64,000 nucleotides of DNA from Hydrogenophaga taeniospiralis CCUG 15921 (lineage in GTDB: Bacteria > Pseudomonadota > Gammaproteobacteria > Burkholderiales > Burkholderiaceae_C), in assembly GCF_001592305.1 (NCBI RefSeq), contig NZ_BCWR01000021.1, positions 1 to 64,000 on the forward strand. The letters are read 5' to 3'. The position numbers were made by a program, and so were the translations under genes. Within the stretch, counting starts at the first letter, position 1, and each line of letters starts with the position of its first letter. Below, in pieces: positions 51,433 through 59,199 of this stretch. The notes below the pieces were generated by a model. The model saw only the letters and a list, made by a program, of their open reading frames with translations, was not told the DNA's origin and did no database searches.

Positions 51433-52929
51433 TCAGGCGAGCAAGGCCGCCACGGCCTGCGCGCACAGTGTCATCAGGCCACCGGGCACGATGCCCAGCA
51501 CCAGCACCAGCGCGCCGTTGAGGGAGAGCACAGAGCGCGCATCCGCGCCGGCCACGATGTCGGCGGTTTGGGTGGGGGCATCAAAATACATGACCTTGAC
51601 CAGACGCAGGTAATAGAACGCACCGATGAGCGACATCATCACCGCGAACACCGCCAGCCCGATGTAGAACGCACCGCTGGACGCCAGCAGCGCCTGCAGC
51701 ACGGACAACTTGGCGTAAAAGCCCACCAGCGGTGGCACGCCCGCCAGCGAGAACATGCAGATCGCCATCACGCCCGCGTACAACGGACTGCGCTGGTTCA
51801 GACCCGCGAGGTCGCTGATGTTTTCCGACTCGAAGCCACTGCGCGAGAGCAGAAGAATGACGCCGAAAGTGCCCAGCGTCGTCAGCACATAGGTGATGAC
51901 GTAGAACATGGATGAGCCGTAGGCGTTGGTGGCGTTGCCGCTGTCACCCGCCACCACACCCGCCAGCAGGCCCAGCAGCATGAAACCCATTTGCGAAATG
52001 GTGGAAAACGCCAGCATGCGCTTGAGGTTGGTCTGCGCAATGGCCGCCAGGTTACCCACCAGCAGCGACGCCACCGCCAGCACGGCCAGCATCTGCTGCC
52101 AGTCCACCGCGAGCGGTTGCAGACCTTCCACGAGCAGGCGGATCACGATGGCGAACGCGGCCAGCTTGGGCGCGCCTCCGATCATGAGCGTGACGGCAGT
52201 GGGCGCACCGTGGTACACGTCGGGCACCCACATGTGGAACGGCACCACGCCCAGCTTGAACGCCAGACCGGCCACCACGAACACCAGCCCCAGCGTGAGC
52301 ACCTGCGGTGAACCCTTGAGCGTGGCTTCACCACCCGCGATGGCCTTGACCACCTCGGCCAGGTCCAGCGAACCGGTGGCGCCGTAGACCATGGACAGTC
52401 CATAGAGCAGGAAACCACTGGCCAGCGCACCCAGCACGAAGTACTTCATGGCAGCTTCAGTGGCCTGCACGTCGTCGCGGCGCAGGGCCACCAGCGCGTA
52501 GCTGGACAACGTGAGCAGCTCGAGGCCGAGGTAGATCATCAGGAAGTTGTGGCCCGAGATCATGACGAACATGCCCAGCAGCGCGAACAGCGCCAGCGTG
52601 AACAGCTCACCGCCCCGCAGCATGCCGCGGTCTCCGGCGTAGGCTCGGCCATAGACCAGGGTGACCATCATGGCCAGCGTGGCGAAGCACTTGAGCCAGT
52701 TGCCCATGGGGTCGCTCACGACCATGCCGCCCCAGGCCAGGGTGGCCTGGCCGGTGCTGGCGTACATGCCCTGCAGCAGGGCCACCACGGCCAGCGTGAG
52801 CAGGGTGAGCAGGTAGGTGGCCCCACGCAACGGGGTCTTGACGCCGAGGTCCACCAGCGCGATCACGCAGGCCATCACCAGCAACAGGATTTCAGGGTAA
52901 GCCGCGACCCAGCTGAGGTTGTCAATCAT
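51433..52929 (-). CDS. nuoN: NADH-quinone oxidoreductase subunit N
   Basis: The 498-residue antiporter-like membrane subunit of complex I takes part in proton pumping. It has about fourteen membrane segments. The key loop MIYLGLELLTLSSYALVALR carries the conserved Glu of the antiporter family, and KLGVVPFHMWVPDVYHGAPT carries the conserved Lys and substrate-channel helix. It is the last nuo gene, 36 bases after nuoM, and is followed by DUF2818. Length is standard. Confidence 0.97.
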   Translation of the reverse strand: MIDNLSWVAAYPEILLLVMACVIALVDLGVKTPLRGATYLLTLLTLAVVALLQGMYASTGQATLAWGGMVVSDPMGNWLKCFATLAMMVTLVYGRAYAGDRGMLRGGELFTLALFALLGMFVMISGHNFLMIYLGLELLTLSSYALVALRRDDVQATEAAMKYFVLGALASGFLLYGLSMVYGATGSLDLAEVVKAIAGGEATLKGSPQVLTLGLVFVVAGLAFKLGVVPFHMWVPDVYHGAPTAVTLMIGGAPKLAAFAIVIRLLVEGLQPLAVDWQQMLAVLAVASLLVGNLAAIAQTNLKRMLAFSTISQMGFMLLGLLAGVVAGDSGNATNAYGSSMFYVITYVLTTLGTFGVILLLSRSGFESENISDLAGLNQRSPLYAGVMAICMFSLAGVPPLVGFYAKLSVLQALLASSGAFYIGLAVFAVMMSLIGAFYYLRLVKVMYFDAPTQTADIVAGADARSVLSLNGALVLVLGIVPGGLMTLCAQAVAALLA

Positions 52930-52965
52930 GTAAACGCTCTCTTGTGTTTTTCGCCGGTCACGGGG

Positions 52966-54441
52966 TCAGTTCAGTTTGGAGATGGCAACGTGGCGCAACA
53001 GCTCGGCCACGGAGGCGTCCATCACATCGGTGAAGGGCTTGGGGTACACGCCCATGAACAGCACGGCAATGCCCAGCGACGCCATCACGAGGAATTCGCG
53101 GGGGTTGATGTCGATCAGCGCCTTGACGTGGCCATTGCCCGGCGCACCCAGATACACCCGCTTGAACATCCACAGCGAATAGGCTGCGCCGAAGATCAGG
53201 GCCGTGGCCGCCGCGGCACCGATCCAGAAATTGGCCTTGACGGCGGCCAGGATCACCATCCACTCACCGACGAAACCGGCGGTGCCCGGCAGGCCGCAGT
53301 TGGCCATGACGAAGAGCAGCGCGAACGCGGTGAAATTGGGCATGGTGTTGACGACACCACCGTAGGAGGCGATTTCCCGCGAATGCACGCGGTCGTACAA
53401 CACGCCGATGGCCAGGAACATCGCGGCCGACACGAAGCCGTGCGCGATCATCTGCACGATCGCTCCCGACACGCCGAGGTCGCTGAACACGAAGAAGCCC
53501 AGGGTGACAAAACCCATGTGCGCCACCGACGAATAGGCCACCAGCTTTTTCATGTCCTGCTGAACCATGGCCACCAGCCCCACATAGACCACGGCCACCA
53601 GGGACAGAGCGATCATGAGCCAGGCCCATTCGTGGGAGGCATCGGGCAGGATGGGCAGAGAGAAGCGCAGGAAGCCGTAGGCGCCAAGCTTGAGCATGAT
53701 GGCCGCCAGCACGGCCGATCCACCGGTGGGAGCTTCCACGTGCACGTCGGGCAGCCAGGTGTGCACCGGCCACATCGGCACCTTCACCGCGAACGCAAAG
53801 AAGAACGCAAAGAACAGCAGGGTCTGGGCGGTGCCACCCAGGGGCAGCTTGTACCAGTCGGTCAGCGCAAAGCTGCCGCCGGCCTGCGTGTACAGGTAGA
53901 TCAGCGCCACCAGCATGAGCAACGAGCCCAGCAGGGTGTAGAGAAAGAACTTGAAGGCGGCGTAGATCTTGTTCGGGCCGCCCCAGATACCGATGATGAG
54001 GTACATCGGGATCAGCGTGGCCTCGAAGAACACGTAGAACAGCATCGCGTCCTGCGCGGCGAACACGCCGATCATCAGGCCCGACAGGATCATGAAGGCG
54101 CCCATGTACTGGTTGACGCGGCTGGTGATCGACTCCCAGCTGGCCACCACCACCACCACGTTGATGAACGCGGTCAGCAGCACCAGCCAGAGCGAGATGC
54201 CGTCCACGCCCAGGTGGTAGTTGACATGGAAGCGTTCGATCCAGGGACTGATCTCCACGAACTGCATCGCGGCCGTGCCCAGTTCAAAACCGCTGTACAG
54301 CGGCACCGTCACCGCCAGACTCAGCACTGCACCCACCAGGGCGATCCAGCGCACCACGTGCGCCTGATCGTCGCGGCCCAGGGCCAGCAGCACGACACCA
54401 AAGGCAATTGGCGTCCAGATCGCAAGGCTCAGCAAACCCAT
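52966..54441 (-). CDS. nuoM: NADH-quinone oxidoreductase subunit M
   Basis: The 491-residue antiporter-like subunit of complex I has about fourteen membrane segments. Conserved stretches are FYVFFEATLIPMYLIIGIWG with the functional Glu, and KVPMWPVHTWLPDVHVEAPT with the Lys/His pair. VAYSSVAHMGFVTLG lies on the discontinuous helix. It sits 13 bases after nuoL and belongs to the same transcript. Confidence 0.97.
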   Translation of the reverse strand: MGLLSLAIWTPIAFGVVLLALGRDDQAHVVRWIALVGAVLSLAVTVPLYSGFELGTAAMQFVEISPWIERFHVNYHLGVDGISLWLVLLTAFINVVVVVASWESITSRVNQYMGAFMILSGLMIGVFAAQDAMLFYVFFEATLIPMYLIIGIWGGPNKIYAAFKFFLYTLLGSLLMLVALIYLYTQAGGSFALTDWYKLPLGGTAQTLLFFAFFFAFAVKVPMWPVHTWLPDVHVEAPTGGSAVLAAIMLKLGAYGFLRFSLPILPDASHEWAWLMIALSLVAVVYVGLVAMVQQDMKKLVAYSSVAHMGFVTLGFFVFSDLGVSGAIVQMIAHGFVSAAMFLAIGVLYDRVHSREIASYGGVVNTMPNFTAFALLFVMANCGLPGTAGFVGEWMVILAAVKANFWIGAAAATALIFGAAYSLWMFKRVYLGAPGNGHVKALIDINPREFLVMASLGIAVLFMGVYPKPFTDVMDASVAELLRHVAISKLN

Positions 54442-54454
54442 CTTGTTCTTCCTC

Positions 54455-56488
54455 TTAGTGGGCGAGCCACACGAAATACGTCATGAACAGCAACACGCCC
54501 ACGATCATCATCAGTGCGTAGTGGTACAGGTAACCGGTCTGTGCCTGACGCACCACCGAGGACACCACGCCCACCAGCTTCCAGCTGGCGTTGACCACGC
54601 CCGCCTCGATCACGCCACGATCGCCGCCCTTCCACAATCCGATGCCCAGGCCCCGTGCGCCACGGGCGAGCACGTTTTCGTTGAACCAGTCCATGTAGTA
54701 CTTGTTCTCCAGCAGGGTCACGATGGGCCTGAAGGTGCGCGCAATGCCTGCCGGCAAGGCCGGGTTGACCATGTACATGTACCAGGCCACCACGGCACCG
54801 CCCAGCGCCAGGTAGAACGGTGCGGTGGAGAAGGCGTGCAGCGCCATCGACAGCGGGCCGTGGAACTCTTCGGCGAACTTCTCCATCGCCGGATGCAGTT
54901 CGAGGTTGATGTGGATCGCGTCCTTGAGGAACTCGCCAAACAGCATCGGCTGGATCGTCATGAAGCCGATCACCACCGACGGAATCGCCAGCAGCAGCAG
55001 CGGCACGGTCACCACCCAGGACGTTTCGTGCGGCTTGTGATCGCCATGTCCGTGGCCGTGATCGTCGTGGTGGTCGTCATGGCCATGGTGCGCGTCAGGA
55101 TTCTGGTCATAGCGCTCCTTGCCGTGGAACACCAGGAAGTAGAGGCGGAACGAATAGAACGAGGTCACGAACACACCCGCCAGCACAGCAAAGTACGCGA
55201 AACCCGAGGCCGGCAGGTTGCTGAAGTGCACCGCCTCGATGATGCTGTCCTTGGAGTAAAAACCGGCGAACAGCGGTGTGCCGATCAGCGCCAGCGTGCC
55301 CAGCAGCGAGGTGATCCAAGTGATGGGCATGTACTTGCGCACGCCGCCCATCCAGCGGATGTCCTGGTTGTGGTGCATGCCGATGATCACGGAACCGGCG
55401 GCGAGGAACAGCAAGGCCTTGAAGAAGGCATGTGTCATCAGGTGGAAAACCGCCACGCTGTAGGCCGAGGCACCGAGCGCCACCGTCATGTAGCCAAGCT
55501 GGGACAGTGTGGAATAGGCCACCACGCGTTTGATGTCGTTCTGGATGATGCCGAGGAAACCCATGAACAGGGCCGTGATGGCGCCGATCACCATGATGAA
55601 GTTGAGCGCAGTGTCGGACAGCTCGAACAGCGGCGACATACGAGCGACCATGAAGATGCCGGCCGTCACCATGGTGGCGGCGTGGATCAGCGCGGAGATC
55701 GGGGTCGGGCCTTCCATCGAGTCCGGCAGCCACACGTGCAGCGGGAACTGCGCCGACTTGCCCATCGCGCCGATGAACAGGCAGATGCAGATCACGGTGA
55801 TCAGCAGCCAGTCGGTGCCGGGGAAGCCCATCTGGCCCAGTTCGGGTGCCTTGGCGAACACCTCGGTGTAGCTCAGCGTGCCGGCGTAGGCCACGATCAG
55901 GCCGATGCCGAGGATGAAGCCGAAGTCGCCCACGCGGTTGACCAGGAAGGCCTTCATGTTGGCGAAGATCGCCGTGGGCTTGTTGAACCAGAACCCGATC
56001 AGCAAGTAGGACACCAGGCCCACCGCTTCCCAGCCGAAGAACAGCTGCAGCAGGTTGTTGCTCATCACGAGCATGAGCATGGAGAAAGTGAACAGCGAGA
56101 TGTAGGCAAAGAAGCGGTTGTAGCCAGCATCCTCTTCCATGTAGCCGATGGTGTAGATGTGTACCATCAGCGAGACGAAGGTGACCACACACATCATCAT
56201 CGCGGTCAGGCCATCGACCATGAAGCCGATTTCCATCTTCAGGCCACCGATCACCATCCATTCGTAGATGGTCTGATTGAAGCGGGCGCCGTCCACGGCC
56301 ACGCTCTTGAGCGTCATGGCCGAGAGGATGAAGGCGATCAACACGCCCAGGATCGTGAGCGTGTGCGAGGTGCGCCGACCAATGACGTTGCCACCAAACG
56401 TGGTTCCGAGGATGCCGGCCAGCACCGCACCCGCCAGCGGGGCCAACGGAACAGCCAGAAGTGTGCTTGCAGAAAGGGTTGTGCTCAT
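54455..56488 (-). CDS. nuoL: NADH-quinone oxidoreductase subunit L
   Basis: The 677-residue distal antiporter-like subunit starts at MSTTLSASTLLAVPLAPLAG. It has about sixteen membrane segments, including the long lateral helix at the C-terminus. Family strings are FFGWEAVGLVSYLLIGFWF, SAQFPLHVWLPDSMEGPTPI and SALIHAATMVTAGIFM. A histidine- and aspartate-rich cytoplasmic/periplasmic loop near residues 465-490 (HHGHDDHHDDHGHGHGDH) is unusual but seen in related bacteria. A 105-base gap with a REP-like repeat separates it from nuoK. Confidence 0.97.
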   Translation of the reverse strand: MSTTLSASTLLAVPLAPLAGAVLAGILGTTFGGNVIGRRTSHTLTILGVLIAFILSAMTLKSVAVDGARFNQTIYEWMVIGGLKMEIGFMVDGLTAMMMCVVTFVSLMVHIYTIGYMEEDAGYNRFFAYISLFTFSMLMLVMSNNLLQLFFGWEAVGLVSYLLIGFWFNKPTAIFANMKAFLVNRVGDFGFILGIGLIVAYAGTLSYTEVFAKAPELGQMGFPGTDWLLITVICICLFIGAMGKSAQFPLHVWLPDSMEGPTPISALIHAATMVTAGIFMVARMSPLFELSDTALNFIMVIGAITALFMGFLGIIQNDIKRVVAYSTLSQLGYMTVALGASAYSVAVFHLMTHAFFKALLFLAAGSVIIGMHHNQDIRWMGGVRKYMPITWITSLLGTLALIGTPLFAGFYSKDSIIEAVHFSNLPASGFAYFAVLAGVFVTSFYSFRLYFLVFHGKERYDQNPDAHHGHDDHHDDHGHGHGDHKPHETSWVVTVPLLLLAIPSVVIGFMTIQPMLFGEFLKDAIHINLELHPAMEKFAEEFHGPLSMALHAFSTAPFYLALGGAVVAWYMYMVNPALPAGIARTFRPIVTLLENKYYMDWFNENVLARGARGLGIGLWKGGDRGVIEAGVVNASWKLVGVVSSVVRQAQTGYLYHYALMMIVGVLLFMTYFVWLAH

Positions 56489-56515
56489 GGTGTGAAAGGC
56501 CTTAAACCGACCGCC

Positions 56516-56553
56516 GGGCCGCCCCAAGGGCGGCTTGCGCCCCCTCGGAGGGC
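56516..56553. repeat. Comamonadaceae REP-like double-hairpin repeat
   Basis: GCCGCCC-CAA-GGGCGGC (56518-56534) forms a perfect 7-bp hairpin. It is followed by CCCTC-G-GAGGG (56542-56552). This arrangement, with CGCCCCCTC between and after the arms, recurs between genes in Comamonadaceae as far as I remember. It lies in the nuoL-nuoK gap and may influence mRNA stability within the operon. Confidence 0.6.
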
Positions 56554-56593
56554 TGTGAATACATGAAATGACGAGCGTGAGGGCACATGGTCA

Positions 56594-56902
56594 TCAACCC
56601 TGGAGGGTGTTGAGTTCTTCGACGCTGATGGACGCCTTGTTGCGGAACAGCAGCACCAGGATGGCCAGACCGATCGCCGACTCGGCCGCGGCCACCGTCA
56701 GGATGAAGAAAACGAAGACCTGGCCATGCATGTCACCCAGGAAATGGGAGAACGCCACGAAATTCATGTTCACGGCCAGCAGCATCAGCTCGATGGCCAT
56801 GAGCAGCACGATGAGGTTCTTGCGGTTCAGGAAAATGCCGATCACCGACAGGGCGAACAGGATCGCGCCCACGGACAGGAAGTGACCCAGTGTGATGCTC
56901 AT
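56594..56902 (-). CDS. nuoK: NADH-quinone oxidoreductase subunit K
   Basis: The 102-residue membrane subunit of complex I has three helices. VLLMAIELMLLAVNMNFVAF carries the conserved glutamate of helix 2 that takes part in proton transfer, and AAAESAIGLAILVLLFRNK is the third helix with the second Glu. Its start overlaps the end of nuoJ by four bases. Length is standard for the family. Confidence 0.97.
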   Translation of the reverse strand: MSITLGHFLSVGAILFALSVIGIFLNRKNLIVLLMAIELMLLAVNMNFVAFSHFLGDMHGQVFVFFILTVAAAESAIGLAILVLLFRNKASISVEELNTLQG

Positions 56903-57540
56903 GCCTTGCTCTCCTCAACGACGGCCGCGTCGACCAGGGGCGCGGATTGGGTGGCGGCCATGGGCAGCACCACCAGACGGTCGCTGGCGCGCACGTGCAC
57001 CTGCAGCCCGGGGTTGATGGCCTTGCTGTCCTTGCGCTGGCGCAGCGTGAGCGCGATCGCAGCGACCATCGCCACCAGCAGGATCACCGCCGCCACCTGG
57101 ATCGGGTACAGGTACTCGCTGTACAACAGGCGGCCGAGTTCTCCGGTGTTCGAATAGCTCGCAGGCATCGGTGCAGAAGACGCCATGACGATGGACGGGA
57201 AACCGGCCCACAGCACGGCAATGATCTCGGCCGCCACCAGGGCGCCCAGCGCCGCGGCGAGCGGGAAGTGTTGCCAGAAGCTCCAGCGACCGCCTTCGAG
57301 CTTGATGTCGAGCATCATCACCACGAACAGGAACAGCACCATCACGGCACCAAGGTACACCAGCACCAGCGTCAGGCCCAGGAACTCGGCCTTGAGCAGC
57401 AGCCACAGGGCCGACGCCTGGGAAAACGACAGCATCAGATAGAGCACCGCGTGCACGGGGTTGCGCGCGGTGATCACGCGGAAGGCCGCAAACAGCAGCA
57501 CCGCCGCGAACAGGTAGAAAAAGCCGGTCTGGTAGTCCAT
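56899..57540 (-). CDS. nuoJ: NADH-quinone oxidoreductase subunit J
   Basis: The 213-residue membrane subunit of complex I has five helices. The opening FLYLFAAVLLFAAFRVITARN-type region and LGAVMVLFLFVVMMLDIKLE are conserved; the latter includes the helix 3 stretch near the quinone/proton coupling axis. The C-terminal tail of about 40 residues is variable. It lies 33 bases after nuoI and overlaps nuoK by four bases. Confidence 0.96.
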   Translation of the reverse strand: MDYQTGFFYLFAAVLLFAAFRVITARNPVHAVLYLMLSFSQASALWLLLKAEFLGLTLVLVYLGAVMVLFLFVVMMLDIKLEGGRWSFWQHFPLAAALGALVAAEIIAVLWAGFPSIVMASSAPMPASYSNTGELGRLLYSEYLYPIQVAAVILLVAMVAAIALTLRQRKDSKAINPGLQVHVRASDRLVVLPMAATQSAPLVDAAVVEESKA

Positions 57541-57573
57541 GGAATGGTTCTTCGGTCGAGGGTCAGCCCAGGG

Positions 57574-58101
57574 TCAGCGGTAGGGAGCATCGGCCGCCTT
57601 GGCGGCAGCGATCTCGGTTTCGTAGCGGTCACCCACGGCCAGCAGCATCTCTTTGGTGAAGTACAGGTCGCCGCGCTTTTCACCGTGGTATTCGAGGATG
57701 TGGGTCTCCACAATCGCGTCCACCGGGCAAGCCTCTTCGCAGAAACCGCAGAAGATGCACTTGGTCAGGTCGATGTCATAGCGGGTGGTGCGGCGCGTGC
57801 CGTCCGACGCGCGTTCGCCGGCCTCGATGGTGATGGCCAGGGCCGGGCACACCGCCTCGCACAGCTTGCAGGCGATGCAGCGCTCTTCGCCGTTCTCGTA
57901 CCGGCGCTGCGCATGCAGGCCGCGAAAACGCGGCGACAGCGGGGTCTTTTCTTCCGGGAACTGCACCGTCACCTTGCGGCGCAACGCGTAGCGCCCGGTC
58001 AGGGCCAGGCCCTTGAAAAGCTCGACTAACAGGAAACTCTTGAAGAAATCGCGCAGGGAAAACGGCGCGACAACGGCCGGGGTGGCGGAGGTGGTAGACA
58101 T
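57574..58101 (-). CDS. nuoI: NADH-quinone oxidoreductase subunit I
   Basis: The 175-residue peripheral subunit of complex I carries two 4Fe-4S clusters (N6a and N6b). The cluster motifs are CIACKLCEAVCPALAI and CIFCGFCEEACPVDAI, both complete. The amphipathic N-terminus (FSLRDFFKSFLLVELFKGLA) anchors it to the membrane arm. It lies between nuoH and nuoJ as usual and begins 15 bases after nuoH. Confidence 0.98.
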   Translation of the reverse strand: MSTTSATPAVVAPFSLRDFFKSFLLVELFKGLALTGRYALRRKVTVQFPEEKTPLSPRFRGLHAQRRYENGEERCIACKLCEAVCPALAITIEAGERASDGTRRTTRYDIDLTKCIFCGFCEEACPVDAIVETHILEYHGEKRGDLYFTKEMLLAVGDRYETEIAAAKAADAPYR

Positions 58102-58116
58102 GGTGGTTCGCCCAGC

Positions 58117-59199
58117 TTATTTCCAGATGTTCCACGGCGTCTGCATCAGACCGCCCACGAGGAGCAACCAGATCAGTGTCACGGGAATGAAAATCTTCCA
58201 GCCCAGACGCATGATCTGGTCGTAGCGGAAGCGCGGGAAGGTGGCCCGGATCCAGATGAACATGGACACGACCAGGAAGGTCTTGAGGCCGAGCCAGATC
58301 CAGCCGGGGATCCAGTTGAAGAGCGCGCTGTCGATGGGTGGCAGCCAGCCGCCCAGGAACATCAGCACGCCCAGGATGGACACCAGCCACATGCTGGCGT
58401 ATTCGGCCAGGAAGAAGATGGCGAAACCCATGCCCGAGTACTCGACCATATGGCCTGCCACGATCTCGGCTTCGCCTTCGACCACGTCGAAGGGGTGGCG
58501 GTTGGTTTCGGCCACGCCCGAGATCAGGTACACGAAGAAGATCGGCAGCAGGGGCAGCCAGTTCCAGGACAGGAAGTTCAGCCCCATGCCGGCGGCCATG
58601 CCGCGGCTCTGCGACGCCACGATCTCGCCCAGGTGCAAACTGCCGGCGGTCATGATCACCACCAGGAAACAGAAGCCGATCGCGATCTCATAGCTCACCA
58701 TCTGGGCCGAGGCGCGCAGCGCCCCCAGGAAGGCGTATTTGGAGTTCGATGCCCAGCCGGCGATGATCACGCCATAGACCTCGATCGAGGTGATGGCCAG
58801 AATCACCAGCAGGCCGGCGTTCACGTTGGCCAGCACCGCCTCGGGCCCGAAGGGCACCGCCACCCACGCGGCCAGCGCCGGCATGATGGCCATGATCGGC
58901 CCCAGACGGAACAGCCCGCTGGCGGCGGCACTGGGGCTGATGATTTCCTTGGTCAGCAACTTGATCGCATCGGCGATCGGCTGCAGCAGACCAAACGGTC
59001 CGACCCGGTTGGGGCCCAGACGCACCTGCATGAAACCCAGCAGCTTGCGCTCCCACAGCGTGAGGTAAGCCACCGCGCCCATCAGGGGCGCCAGCACCAC
59101 CACAATCTTGATCAGGATCCAGAGCACCGGCCAGGCCGCGGTGGTCCACCACGGGGCGGCGATCAGACCCATGCCGCCGTTGTACATCGCGTCGATCAT
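58117..59199 (-). CDS. nuoH: NADH-quinone oxidoreductase subunit H
   Basis: The 360-residue membrane subunit of complex I forms part of the quinone-binding pocket, with eight or nine helices. The string LLGFMQVRLGPNRVGPFGLL is the first quinone-site signature, and SGVAETNRHPFDVVEGEAEI is the second, with its conserved acidic run. Its ATG overlaps the nuoG stop by four bases, which suggests coupled translation. Length and motifs are standard. Confidence 0.98.
   Translation of the reverse strand: MIDAMYNGGMGLIAAPWWTTAAWPVLWILIKIVVVLAPLMGAVAYLTLWERKLLGFMQVRLGPNRVGPFGLLQPIADAIKLLTKEIISPSAAASGLFRLGPIMAIMPALAAWVAVPFGPEAVLANVNAGLLVILAITSIEVYGVIIAGWASNSKYAFLGALRASAQMVSYEIAIGFCFLVVIMTAGSLHLGEIVASQSRGMAAGMGLNFLSWNWLPLLPIFFVYLISGVAETNRHPFDVVEGEAEIVAGHMVEYSGMGFAIFFLAEYASMWLVSILGVLMFLGGWLPPIDSALFNWIPGWIWLGLKTFLVVSMFIWIRATFPRFRYDQIMRLGWKIFIPVTLIWLLLVGGLMQTPWNIWK

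Noticed and set aside
52549..54486. A 645-codon + strand open frame opposite nuoM and nuoN
   Set aside because: Low-complexity His/Gln/Glu/Arg composition and no domain; it mirrors the real - strand genes.
54443..56566. A 707-codon + strand open frame rich in His, Gln, Asp and Arg opposite nuoL
   Set aside because: It is the antisense shadow of a GC-rich gene with strong third-position bias. The - strand frame is an unmistakable NuoL.
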